Positions 33,014 through 44,271 of a stretch of DNA of 64,000 nt are shown piece after piece. The translations under genes and the position numbers were made by a program. The DNA lies in NCBI GenBank assembly GCA_003693705.1, contig RBZT01000267.1, positions 150,467 through 214,466 of the forward strand, written 5' to 3'. Below the pieces are notes generated by a model. The model was not told where the DNA came from. It worked only from the letters and a program-made list of their open reading frames with translations, and searched no databases. This DNA is from Polymyxa betae. Its lineage: Eukaryota > Endomyxa > Phytomyxea > Plasmodiophorida > Plasmodiophoridae. Position 1 is the first letter of the stretch; each line of letters begins with the position of its first letter.

Positions 33014-35649
33014 TTAAATGAAATCATTCTGTGATTGCCTGCGTGATTCTTTTGCGAATCTTTTGCACTTTGCCAGCAGAAACATCAACGATGCTGGTGT
33101 AAGACCTTGTATCTTATTGGCTTCGCCAATGGTCTTGGGTTTGAATCGCTTCAATTTTTCAACTTCTTCTTTGCTGAGAAATCCGGTTTGCTCTAACGGA
33201 AAACCCTCAGGAATGACGACCTCTTCGTCATCCCTTAGGCTGTTAATTTCAGCGGATTGCCTACGAAGATATGTCGCATATTTCATTTCAACTTCTAGAG
33301 TCTCTCTAATGTTTTCAGGAACCTAGAGGTCAATTAAAAATTAGAAATTCAACAAACGCTGCCAACTTGTGACTTTAATTCAGGTACAGCATTGAGTAAA
33401 GTTGACATCGTGACATCAGCAAACCCATCAAACATGGTTGCTGCCGATCGCATCCTATCGATTTATCAGTGGCGTCATTTTCACGAAGTTAGGCTGGTAA
33501 CAAACTTTCCGTCTCGTGATATTTGAATATTGAGGATACGGCTCCATTCTTGAGGCGAATGCATATAATCATTGAGGGCGCGTCGAGCTTTATCCAGCTA
33601 GGGGTTGTTAACATCACGTGACAAGATACCACAATGCAATTACTTGATTAAGCTTGTCAGTAAAATGCCGAGTTCTTCTAGAGCTACCACAATTGGCTTG
33701 TATACCAATTGGGGTTAATCTTGTATCTGCATTATCCGACCTGCAGACAAGGTAAGAGAAGATATGATCTATAACACGATTGATACCGCAATGAAAGTCG
33801 ATATTCCGATCGGGAGGTGAATACACGATAGGGCTCATCTGCACCTTTTGTTACAAGATCATCAACTAAAACGCCAATGTAGCTGCTGCAGCTGGAATGT
33901 AACTTTTAAATGTTAACCTGAGCTCAAAGAGAGATATAACTAACCGATCTAAAACAATGGGCGGTAACCCTGCTGCATTCCGACCAGCATTGATACCTGC
34001 GTATACTCCTTGTGCACCAGCTTCCTCATATCCTGTTGTACCATTGATTTGACCAGCGAGAAATAATCCTGAATATTACAAGTTTGATCCTTGACGTACT
34101 ATCTCGAAAAAGATGGTATACCTTTAACAAATCGTGTCTCCAACGTATTGTGCAGCTGACGGGGATCCACAAAATCGTATTCTACCGCATATCCAGGCGT
34201 CGTCATTACGACATTCTCCAGCCCCGGAATAGTACGTAATATTTCAAGCTGGATATCAGCAGGGAATCCTAGAAATCGCATTTGAATGGGGTTTTTTGAG
34301 TCAAAACAATGCTATACCGGTACTAAGGCCATTAGGATAGACCAGATGGGTTTTCACACCTTCAGGTTCCAGCCAAATCTGATGTCGGCTGCGATCAGGA
34401 AAACGACGAATTTTGCCTTCTAAAGAAGGGCAGTATCGAGGTCCTGTTAGTACAATCAGGGATGGTTACACTCTATACATTGGTACGACCTCGTCCAGCA
34501 TGATAAATTGATGGCAACTGATGGATATTGTTGGCAATGATTTCATGACTTGCAGGCACTGTATGAGTCTTGTAGCAATCTATCAATTGGTTTTTTAAGT
34601 GAACGGTCTCATTTAAAAACGAGAAAGGGATTGGCGGGTCGTCACTAGTTTGTACTGTAAAGAGTATTGAATCAAAGCGAATCAAAGAGTGATATTCAGA
34701 TTGAAACCTTCCATCGACGAGTAGTCAATAGTTCTACCATCGAGACGGGGCGGCGTAGCGGTGGTCAATCGGTTCAGTCTAAAACCCAGCCTCTCGAACG
34801 TCTGGCTGAGCTTCGTGCAAGCTGCATCTCCAATTCGTCCACCTGTCACGAATCAATTAAACAGAGCAATCAGCACTACTGAAACAATCTTACCAAGTTC
34901 TTTTTTAACGGGGCCCATATGTAGGACACCTCTTAAAAATGTACCGGTTGTCACGATAACTTGTGAGCAAAATATCGTATCATTTGAGTTCAATACGACA
35001 CCTGTCCAAACATTGTTATTAGATGGCATTGGCTCTCAAAAATTAAACCTTTAATGGCGCCGTTCTCGACAAGAATATCAGCCGCACCGCCTTCCACGAT
35101 TTGTAAATTAGGGAAACTTTCCAGATGTTCGAGCACTGCCTGCCTGATTTCTGAGCTATTAATCACAATGCTTTGCAAATTCACATGATGATTACCTGTA
35201 AAGATCCCGATCAGCTTGAGCTCGGGGTCCTTGAACGGCTTGACCTTTGGATCGGTTTAAGATTCGAAACTGAATTCCAGCACGATCTATAGCCTGGCCC
35301 ATTACTCCATCCAATGCATCAATCTCTCTAGTCAGCACCCCTTTACCGATGCCACCTGATGGATTCCAGATTTTAGATTCCTTCGTGTAAAAAGCTTGTT
35401 AATACCAATTGCAGGATTGCAACTCATGACTCCAATCGTATTGCGTTTGTGAGTGAGCAATACTACTCCAGCGCCAACACGAGCAGCAGCTGCAGCCTAT
35501 CATTACTCAATGAGATGGTGGCAGACAGCAGAACCAGAACGAACAGCTTCTGAGCCTGCATGCCCTCCACCAATGACAACGACATCAGCAAACTTCTCAG
35601 TAAACTTTGATACTGATGACAATGCTCTCTGATAGGTCTGTCCGATCAT
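33014..35649 (-). CDS. MTO1: Mitochondrial tRNA modification enzyme MTO1 (MnmG/GidA)
   Basis: Exons run from about 35649 to stop 33014. The N-terminus reads as a likely mitochondrial presequence followed by the FAD-binding motif [13 protein letters not shown]. Later exons carry the conserved CNPAIGGIGKG and QGPRAQADR segments (around 35420-35230), the RFVKGIPSF-type region near 34110 and the second FAD-region motifs. The final exon (33286-33014) is the typical C-terminus ([34 protein letters not shown]). MnmG/MTO1 with MnmE/GTPBP3 installs 5-carboxymethylaminomethyl or taurinomethyl groups on wobble uridines of mitochondrial tRNAs. An ATG at 35736 in the same frame is a longer alternative start. 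At least eight small introns are implied. Confidence 0.88.
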
Positions 35650-35887
35650 GAATGTAACAGTATCAAGTACTGCTCTGTTCGTATTCAATAATATAGGGAG
35701 AGGACTCCCGCATCTATTCACAACTATATCATTCACATTTCACATATCAATGCAAACGATAACAGACCATTCCCAACTTGCATTGTTCACCACGTGGGTA
35801 TATCAGCCTGCATCTGATTGCAGATTTCGTACTGAAAACTGATTCTCTGACGACATAGCTTGATTTTCTGACGACGTAGTGAATATT

Positions 35888-36439
35888 TTAAAACTTCCTC
35901 AAAAATGGATCATTAATAATCGTTAGTCGATATAAAATGTGGAAATTCAGCAAATTCAGCCAGAAGACAAACCTCCAGCTATCGCGCTGCATACAGTTGA
36001 CAACGAAACACTTTTTTTGTATTTGAATACACGATACGGTTGTCGGTGGAGAGTTTTCACTGCAATGATGAATATCATGTCCAGGTAAAACCATTGAGTT
36101 TGAACAGGTTAGTGACTGGGGTATTTCTATTACAAAAATGGAAAGTTCCAAGTCCAGAGGAGTATAAATGGCAAAAAAACAAAGAAGAGTATTGATAGAT
36201 AGTGTGGACGATGCGATTGAACTGCTTGAATCACTGATGAAATGAAAAACGAATGTTAACTTGAATATTGCAATGCTCAATGATGCATCAGATTCACACC
36301 ACAATGCTGTTGAGTAATTTTCGTGATGTACTGTTCTAAACCACATTCTATCAACCCTCTCTGAATACTGAACTAAGTCTTGGAGATCTTTTGAGATTTT
36401 GAGGGTTAGCCGTTCGGTGGTGTTTCTGGCGTGTTCCAT
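35888..36439 (-). CDS. Orphan ORF, 183 codons
   Basis: An unbroken minus-strand frame starting with ATG 36439. The first 40 residues are charged and helical (NTTERLTLKISKDLQDLVQYSERVDRMWF). The rest is Ser/Ile/Leu-rich, with a hydrophobic stretch around residues 75-110. A possible 27-base intron (GTTAAC...CATCAG) lies within it and would not change the frame. No family is recognised. The hydrophilic N-terminus looks coding, whereas the C-terminal half is compositionally ambiguous. It lies upstream of, and is transcribed toward, MTO1, starting about 790 bases before it. Confidence 0.35.
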   Translation of the reverse strand: MEHARNTTERLTLKISKDLQDLVQYSERVDRMWFRTVHHENYSTALWCESDASLSIAIFKLTFVFHFISDSSSSIASSTLSINTLLCFFAIYTPLDLELSIFVIEIPQSLTCSNSMVLPGHDIHHCSENSPPTTVSCIQIQKKCFVVNCMQRDSWRFVFWLNLLNFHILYRLTIINDPFLRKF

Positions 36440-36440
36440 T

Positions 36441-36465
36441 GATTGGATTGGATTGGATTGGATTA
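36441..36465. repeat. GATTG microsatellite
   Basis: Four perfect GATTG units followed by a GATTA variant. It lies immediately upstream of the orphan minus-strand ORF. A shorter GGATT pair also occurs near 13214. Confidence 0.85.
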
Positions 36466-37238
36466 TACTAGTTTTTGATGTTCCATTGAAAACTTTTGCT
36501 AAATATGACCCGGCGTTGGGGAGCTTCCCTAAATATGACGTTTTAAAACGACACCGAGGCGAATGACGAGAGGTTGTCGATATCTGGGTTTAGAATAATT
36601 GGTTTATTGGCTGGGAACTTAATTTGGAAGTTGCCTGCTTCCATTTCAGGTAGCTCTGTTGTTTGTAGCTGATAATGAACCTAAATTACTAAAATGACAT
36701 TCAGTTGATACTAACTCGTTTTGAGATTTCTGATTGTCATTGATAATGACCAAAATCTACCCAAGAGTTGGTATTAGTAACAATTTTGATGAAATTTGTT
36801 ATGGTTGATCATAAACAATGTATTGAAAAGTGAGTGGCCACTAATTTAATGAGATTTATGCTTGATAACGACATAAAACTGAACACAAATTGATACAATC
36901 TTATACGAGTCAGATGGCTAAGTCGTGAATTTTTTGCTACAGAAACGTGGCTTTAGGTCATGCAACTGCAGGAACAGCATCAGGACTGCAGTAGCGGGCA
37001 GGAAGCTGCAGATACAAGGATCTGCGACCGCTGGTTGCTGCCAAGAAGGTGCAGGCCCCCAGGGGGCTCGTGGGGCCAAGCAGATATGTTTGACGGTGTG
37101 TGGCCTGGCCTCGTGCCAAGTCACCAGTCAGTCCGCAGCTTAACATAATCTCCAGATCCTCAACTCCCGGGTAGTTTAGACTGCAAATCATCCGAATCAA
37201 GATACATCACCCTCATCTAGGCAGCAACTACAACGACC
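36466..37238. other. AT-rich intergenic plus GC-rich island upstream of ADP/ATP carrier
   Basis: About 770 bases with no convincing gene. The left part is AT-rich and repeats CTAAATATGAC twice within 40 bases (near 36500 and 36530). The right part, about 36955-37145, is sharply GC-richer and has CTGCAG boxes at both ends of a possible hairpin, plus GCCCCC-AGGGGGC. Overlapping short ORFs on both strands there look like compositional artefacts. It may hold the carrier promoter, a 5' UTR exon or a structured RNA. Confidence 0.35.
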
Positions 37239-38264
37239 ATGTCTGAGGAGGGTGGTTTCTCAACTAAAAAGGGGAAGGACTTCAGCATTGTCGCCTTCTT
37301 GAAGGATTTGGCTGCCGGTGGTGTTGCTGGTGGTATTTCCAAGACTGTCGTCGCCCCTATCGAACGTGTCAAACTTCTTTTGCAAGTCCAGGCCGCTTCC
37401 ACTCAGATCAAGCCCGAAGATCAGTACAAGGGTATCGTTGACTGCTTTACTCGTGTCGCTCGTGATCAAGGTGTTCTCTCCCTGTGGAGAGGAAACTTGG
37501 CCAATGTGATCCGGTATTCTATTTAAAAGTTGTACTTTGGAATAATAACTGATTTTTATCAATCAGATACTTCCCCACTCAGGCACTAAACTTTGCTTTT
37601 AAAGACATTTACAAGCAAACGTTCGTCCCAAAATCCCGTCAGGAAATGGGATTCTGGCCGTTCTTCATGGGTAACTTGGCTTCGGGTGGTGCTGCTGGTG
37701 CCACTTCTTTGCTGTTTGTATACCCTCTTGATTTCGCTCGTACTCGTCTTGGTGCCGATGTCGGTAAGGGCAAGACCCGTCAGTTTACTGGTACGTCCAA
37801 TTCCATAATCCAGTTCTCTTTAAGTTAAGATTATTTTAGGTCTTGGTAACTGCATCTGGACCATCTACAAGGCGGATGGTCTCAAGGGTTTGTACACTGG
37901 TTTCGGTGTCTCCATGCAGGGAATTATCGTGTACCGAGCTGCCTTCTTCGGTGGTTATGACACTGCTAAATCTCTGGTTCTCTCTAAGGACAGTGGTATG
38001 TTCCAATCCTGGATGGTTGCCCAGGTTGTCACTACCTTGGCCGGTTTTGCCTCCTATCCATTCGATACGGTTCGTCGTCGAATGATGATGCAGTCTGGAC
38101 GTACCGGTGAACGTCTTTACAACGGCACCTTTGATTGCTGGAAGAAGATTGCTGCCAAAGAAGGTGGTGGTGCCTTCTTCAAGGGCGCCGGATCTAACGT
38201 CCTTCGTGGTACGGGTGGTGCCATTGTCCTGGTTCTTTATGATGAAATCAAAAAGTACCTCTAA
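37239..38264 (+). CDS. AAC: Mitochondrial ADP/ATP carrier
   Basis: Three exons (37239-37513, 37567-37790, 37840-38264) give 307 residues, normal for the family. There are three mitochondrial-carrier repeats, each with the Px[DE]xx[RK] signature: APIERVK, YPLDFAR and YPFDTVR. The ADP/ATP carrier signature RRRMMM is present. The protein exchanges cytosolic ADP for matrix ATP across the inner membrane. Sequence details ([19 protein letters not shown]-terminal [11 protein letters not shown]) resemble carriers of protists such as stramenopiles more than fungal ones. Both introns are about 50 bases with clear GT-AG ends. The gene has cleaner codon usage (C- and G-ending) than its neighbours, as expected for high expression. 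Confidence 0.96.
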
Positions 38265-38607
38265 GTCAGTGTTGGATTATTGTAAATGAATTAGCGACTT
38301 TTCAAATGTTAACTCAATCAAAATACAATGTGCCAATGTTTAGCCCAAACATCGCGAGATATTGTACCTGCAATTTTTTGTAGCATTCAGAAACATTTCA
38401 ATCTAATCTCGGTAAATACTCCTTGTCCACTTTCTGTTTGCAATCCAAGCCATGATAGAAGGATTATGTTTGTGTATCTCATCTTGATACTGAAATGTAT
38501 TTACTGCATGGAAGAGCCATACATGAGTGCGTAGATATCATTGTCAATGAGATCTCTGTAGACACTATTCAGTATTCATTTGTATATGTGCTTATTGGAA
38601 TATCATC

Positions 38608-39765
38608 ATGAAGAGCAAGGTTCTGCTCATGGGTAAATCTGGCAGTGGCAAGACATCCATGAGATCCATCATATTTGCCAACTATCTCGGTTAGCGTTTA
38701 TCGGTCTCCTGCCATGTCACCACTGAACTCGTCGTTAAGCAATTGGTACACAACGTCTATTACCCACTCTTGATGTCGAACATAATTATGTAATTTGGTG
38801 CTTTCGAAGTTTCTAAGAACTGTTGTCAATTTGTAATCAGGTTCGATTTCTGGGCAGTCTTGTATTAAATTTATGGGATTGTGGTGGTCAAGATCGATTT
38901 ATGGAGAATTACTTCAAATCACAACGTGATCACATCTTTCATAATGTCGAGGTTATCATTCTCAACCTTCAGATGTTAAGTGCTAATTTGACCCTAAACA
39001 GGTCTTAATCTATGTATTCGATGTCACGTCGAAAGAGCTACAGAAAGACCTCGAATACTTTCATGAATGTTTGGACGCCATTCGATCTATGTCGCCTGAT
39101 GCTAAGATCTTCTGTCTAATTCACAAGATGGATTTGATACCTACTCAGGCTGCTCGTAATGAAACATTTGAGCAACGCACATCTGAGCTTAGATCGGTGG
39201 CATCTGATCTTACTATCGATTGCTTTCAGACATCAATATGGGATGAGTCTCTATATAATGCCTGGTCCAGTATCGTCTATTCTCTTGTTCCAAATGTTTC
39301 AGGTCTTGAACGTCGACTTCGCGATTTCTGCCAGGTGACGAGCTTTTCGTTTCTGTCGAATTTGTCTAATACTGTCAATGTCAAGATTTGTGATGCTGAC
39401 GAAGCTGTTCTCTTTGAAAAAGCGACTTTCTTGGTGATCTCCCAACATGTCGTGAAAAATCATTGGGATCGGCACAGATTCGAAAAGATCAGCAACATTG
39501 TTAAACAGTTTAAACTTTCTTGTCGTAATACGCAAACACAATTCGACAATGTTGAAATCAGAAATACAAATTTCAATGCCTTTATCTCGTCATTCACATC
39601 GACGACCTTTATACTGTTGGTAATGAGCGACACCCGAATTCAAGTGAGTTAATCCTATCTGCTCTAAATTGAATTTCTCAATCGTGTTGTTGATTTCAGC
39701 CTGCAGCTACGTTTATCAACATTGAAGCTGCTAAACCTGTCTTCGAATCGCTTTTACAGAATTAA
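38608..39765 (+). CDS. RRAGA: Rag GTPase, RagA/Gtr1 type
   Basis: Five exons (38608-38689, 38740-38789, 38841-38951, 39002-39643, 39700-39765) give 316 residues, the usual RagA/B length. The P-loop GKSGSGKTS, switch region [16 protein letters not shown]4 HKMDL and a C-terminal roadblock-type domain are all visible. RagA/Gtr1 pairs with RagC/Gtr2 on lysosomes or vacuoles to signal amino-acid sufficiency to TORC1. All nucleotide-binding motifs look intact, so it should be functional. The stop is only 44 bases before the DRC4 start, on the same strand. Confidence 0.93.
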
Positions 39766-39809
39766 ATAAATATTCATGAAGATCGTCATAGTACCGTTTG
39801 TTGATATCG

Positions 39810-41571
39810 ATGAGTAAAAAGTCGAAGAAAGGCGGCGGCAAGAAGGCGGCCGCTGAACCTGAAGCTGCACCAGATCAATATGATATAATGGATAGCGACC
39901 AATTGAAATTGGCGATTGTTGAGATGACAGCTCGACTAAAGGATATCAAACAGCAGAGGATCAGTCAACAAGTTGAACGTGTAAAGATATGGGATGATAT
40001 CAACCTATCTCGTGACTTTCTATGTTCTTAGGACCAATTGCAACAGTTCTTAGATATTGCACATAGTGAAGTGGTGGAGAAAGAAGGTGCCATTGAATTA
40101 ATAGAGTATGAGATGGAGAAGAAGCAGGAGACACAGCAGAATGATATTCGATGGTATATGTCAAAAGTGACACATTTAGAAGTCGATCATCAAGCCAGTA
40201 TTCAAGCTGTAATGCGAAACCATGCTGAAATAGCTGCCACTCATTTCGATTCAGATTGAGCAAGAAAATCAAAATAATCTGCAAGCGGAGATTACGAGAT
40301 CGGAAGCCAGGCGCGAACAGCTTCGTCAGCAACGGTTGGAGCTGGAGAATAAGCTACAGGAGGACAGCTTGGCACACGAACAGGCTATTCGCAACTTGCT
40401 GGTTTTACAGCAGAAAGAGATGCGGAAACTGAATCAGGAATTTGAGCGTCAATCGAATCAGCTGGCGACAAGATATCAGACGAAACTTGCACAACTAAAG
40501 GACGATCTTGAGCTACAACGTAAAGTATGCAGATCCGTATATGAGAGATTTACGAAACAACTTATTGATGATCGGATTAGATGGAGATTCATGAGATCCA
40601 GGAGCGTAAAAATCTTCATATCAACGACTTGATGAGAAATCACGAGAAGTCGTTCAACGAGATGAGGGATTATTATAATTCCATCACTCGCGATAATCTC
40701 GCATTGATTAATTCGTTGAAGGATGAACTCGCTGAACTGAAAGCCAAAGCTGTTGTTAATCAGAGAATCATTGAAGAGATTCAGCAAGAGAATAAGTTTG
40801 TTAATGCGTCTTCATATGATGCTGATTCTGAACTTGATTTTAGGAAGCTCACGGAGCCTTTGTCACAAACTGAAAATGAGCTGAAAGAACTGAAATCGAA
40901 ACTGTCGAACTACATGAAAGAAAAACGTTCCCTGAAGCTAGCTAAAACCAGAGCAGCGCAATTCGAAGCTCAGCTAAAGCGCGAGCAGGCAACTGTATGT
41001 GATTGATCATTCGGGGGTTTAGGCTGACTGATTTCGATTCGTGTAGATGGACGCCTTGAGAGACACATTTAAAGAAGTGGAATCAGATCGAGATCGACTT
41101 TATAATCAGTTCGAATCGGTAGTTCGGGAGATGCAGACGAAATCGGGAGAGAAAGCAGCCGAATTAGAAAAGAAGGTCGATCAACTGATTGAACGGTGCA
41201 ACTGGTTATATTCGGCGCGTATCATTACAGTTCTGATTGATGCTTAGTTATGCCCGCAAATCGAATCAGTTTGGAGAAGTGTTATCAGCCGCTAATCTTG
41301 ATACTCAAGTGGTTCGTGAACTGACGACAAAACTCGATGCGGTCCTGGATTCAAAGAACACCCAGATTAAGCATCTTTATGCTGAGATCGCCAAAGCCTC
41401 CAGAGTAAGCCTTGAGACTCTTAGTGCGGTCCAAAAACTGATTATGGAACTGATCAGGCCCATGACGATCTGATTCACGTCTACAATGCAAAACTTCCTG
41501 AACTTGGCGTTCCTGTCAAAGACATATCAATGCCATTGCTATTAGACCCTCCTGGATCTTCTTCATTCTGA
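39810..41571 (+). CDS. DRC4: Dynein regulatory complex subunit 4 (GAS8)
   Basis: Start ATG 39810 (MSKKSKKGGGKKAA, the Lys-rich beginning typical of GAS8). Exons separated by small introns encode an almost continuous coiled coil. Diagnostic blocks match GAS8 in order: VWEDI-type N-terminal helix, the RNLLVLQQKEMRKLNQEFERQ region, EIQERKNLHINDLMRNHEKSFNEMRDYYNSITRDNLALINSLK (quoted as positions 40590-40730), NQFGEVLSAANLD, LDAVLDSKNTQIK, then the short end. DRC4 is a core scaffold of the nexin-dynein regulatory complex on axonemal microtubule doublets. Its presence implies motile cilia or flagella. Stop 41569-41571. Confidence 0.92.
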
Positions 41572-41627
41572 TCTTTAATTAATAATCACAAACTAATACC
41601 TGTATAACATTTATAAGTATATTACAT

Positions 41628-43711
41628 TTATCTTATATATTTAACATCAAAAGATCGCCTGGCTCCAGGACTTACGACGTGGATTGTATCATACCCAACA
41701 TCATGACTTGAAGGAATCTGCATGCTCGCGAACATTTCGTTGACAGCTAGCCTTTTCTGTCTTTGTCTATAACGAATGGACAACACGATGAGAATCAAGG
41801 CGAAAGCTATTGAAACGGTTATGATGATGGGGAGTTTCCAAGCAGAGAGGAGACGAATCAGAGAAAATCCGGAAATGTCCTTTGTGGATTCTGATGTTGT
41901 AATTCCCAGTTCAGAATCAGCCACAGCCATCATTTGAGGATTCCTGCCGGAAATGTTCTGTGTGGATTCTGATGTTGTAGTTCCCAGTTCATCAACAGCC
42001 CCAGCCATCATTTGAGAATTCCTGCCGCTTGCATCGTATCCAATAACTTGAACCAAATTAACTTTCTGTCAAAGACAGCTACGTGGCTTACATGAATTTT
42101 TCGAGTTATTGGCATTCTCCTCCGGTAAGCCATCGGCCTTCTGGACTGACGGTTGAGGATGATTACGAGATAGATCTGGATGATCAAAGGCTGCATCGAA
42201 GTCGTCTCCGAATTGGTAAGATCCTTCAAATCCATCTTGGAATGAAGGTTTAGAGGTAGGAGATGGATCTGGTTGACCAGATGGTGAATCGCGCCCGTCG
42301 CTCGGTTGGTCAAATTCTTCTAAGCACGGTTGGTTATTCCCATTGGCAACGATACAAGTTTCGAATTATACTGTTGGCGTAGTTGACCGAGTGCAGAATG
42401 TCTGCCGAGAGGGAGCCCTTGCCATCAGAATGTTTAAGTTGAGAGAGTTGTGAATCGAAAGATTCCACAGTGCGTTCTACAGCAACGAGCTGGTCGACAG
42501 CTGCGATCTCGCCAACACCGGCAGCTGTTAAGAGCGACCCAGGCTCTGAACTCTCGGGTAATTCATCAGAATAGATGGCAGCCCCATTTTTATCTGAAAC
42601 TGCCACTTTTGGGATGGAGTCAGCTCGAGAAGATTCTTGTAATTCGTCGAAATCCTCAGCAACGATCTCTTTGTCGGAAAGAGTGCCGTCATTGGTCAGA
42701 GATTCGGAGTTTTCAAGCTGATTGAAAAATTCCAAATCATTTGAATCACTATGTAACTTTGCTGCAGGATCTTCGAGGGTGACATTATCATCATACTCAT
42801 ATCGAACTGATTGGGACAAATCGAATTCACTTTCAGATAAGCGTGAAGATGAATCAAATTCTTGAGGAACAGGTTCTTGACAAAAAGCAGGACCTGCTGA
42901 AGCATCTAGTTGTTCTTCAGTGTGTTCCTCTTCAGAAAACAGAGAAGCCAGATCTAAAGATATTTCTGATTCGTTTTCAGAAACAGCGGCCTTATCATTA
43001 GATGGAATGTTATCTTTCGATGGTTTGTCTGACATTCCTTCAATGATAGTCGTGTCATCAAGAATGGGATTGGTATTATTCACAGGCAATGGATGCATGT
43101 CCGAATCCAGCAATGGAACCACTGGCTCTATGACGTTAGGTTGTTCTGATACTGATTCGTTAAAGCTAGCAGGAGCATTGAAGAAATGAGGTTCCAGAAC
43201 AGGGCGGCGTTCTGTAACAAAGTCGTGAGCGATATACAGCTAAAACTACAGCAAGCACACCTTCCAGGTCATGATCGTTTTTAAGATCGAAGAATGATTG
43301 ACCATTATCAACTGTAGACGGAGAATTGCTTTGCGTTGACTCCAAAATCTGGCTTCGTTGTGACGAGGCCTTGGGATCAACATCTATCACAACATCTTCG
43401 CTTTAAAAAAATTGCAACAGAATTTCAACGCTTTACCACTATTGGTTTTCGCATCAAGGCCTTGGCTACTGTTGTCATCTGCTGTGGTTTGAGTCGAAGC
43501 AGAGGAATTACTGGTCGTTGATCGTTCAGCAGGGTTCGCCTGTGCGTATCATATTTAGATTCGACTTATGAGAACAGCAGCAAAACAACAACCGCATTTA
43601 TGAAATCGTACACGTTCGAGAACAGTTTAATGATATCTTTGGCATCGGGATTAGAAGCTTGGATAACATTAACAGCCAGAGCTGTTGCCAGCAATATCGC
43701 AGCAAATTTCA
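41628..43711 (-). CDS. Type I membrane protein, acidic ectodomain
   Basis: Spliced from ATG 43711. The signal peptide is MKFAAILLATALAVNVIQAS. Short introns follow (near 43610-43540, 43430-43390 and 43250-43205), then a long acidic, Ser/Glu/Asp-rich region (43190-42370). A Pro/Asp/Ser-rich segment follows another intron near 42372-42321. Two imperfect copies of a unit of about 26 residues (SGRNxQMMA...ELGxTTSEST) precede a transmembrane helix (PIIITVSIAFALILIVLSI), with a basic tail of about 48 residues ending at 41628. No known domain is visible. It is predicted to be a surface or secretory-pathway membrane protein. Gene ends are well supported by frame continuity. Confidence 0.65.
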
Positions 43712-44271
43712 TGATTGCAAGTTTGCAGTTACTAATGAATATGATTATGAAGATGTGAAGGGAAAAGGTGTTGGAAATAATGAGTGATTAGGTAGAAGAT
43801 ATGAGAGGGACAGTCCCTATTCACTGTCATTGTGTTACATTAAATGGACAGTCACAGAGTCTATAGAGATTGCATCTTCTATACCAGGTAGCAGTGCATT
43901 AATATGAAGAGGTAGCCTCCAACAGTCACAGGACTCAAACAGTATCCATGCAACACTGACGAGCACAGAAACACCTGCTAGGCTCCTAGAGAACCGTGAT
44001 CGTGCTGTAACTTGGAGTCCAAGGCGTTTATTGTCGATTGGTTAGGGATGAATATAGCTGTGGGTATAATAAATAAGGGTACTACTGTACATTGAAATGA
44101 GACATGAGAGTAGTGAGAGCGCGGAGTTGTTAGGGGAAGAGAGAAGAGGCTGCGCTCCTGTCGTTCATGTGACATTGCATTGTGATAGAAGAGACCCCTC
44201 TCGCCCTACTTCTTACTTGTTCTGTCTATCGCCTAACAACTTCCATTCTTGATCGTCTGGTCGTCGATATC
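43712..44271. other. Divergent promoter region
   Basis: About 560 bases between two divergently transcribed genes, the membrane protein (minus) and FMR1-like A (plus). It contains AT-rich stretches such as GGTATAATAAATA near 44060. A 65-codon minus-strand ORF (44175-43978) has no supporting features. Regulatory content is inferred only from position. Confidence 0.4.

Noticed and set aside
37890-38085. Second plus frame inside the ADP/ATP carrier
   Set aside because: It is a shadow of the carrier frame caused by biased third positions.
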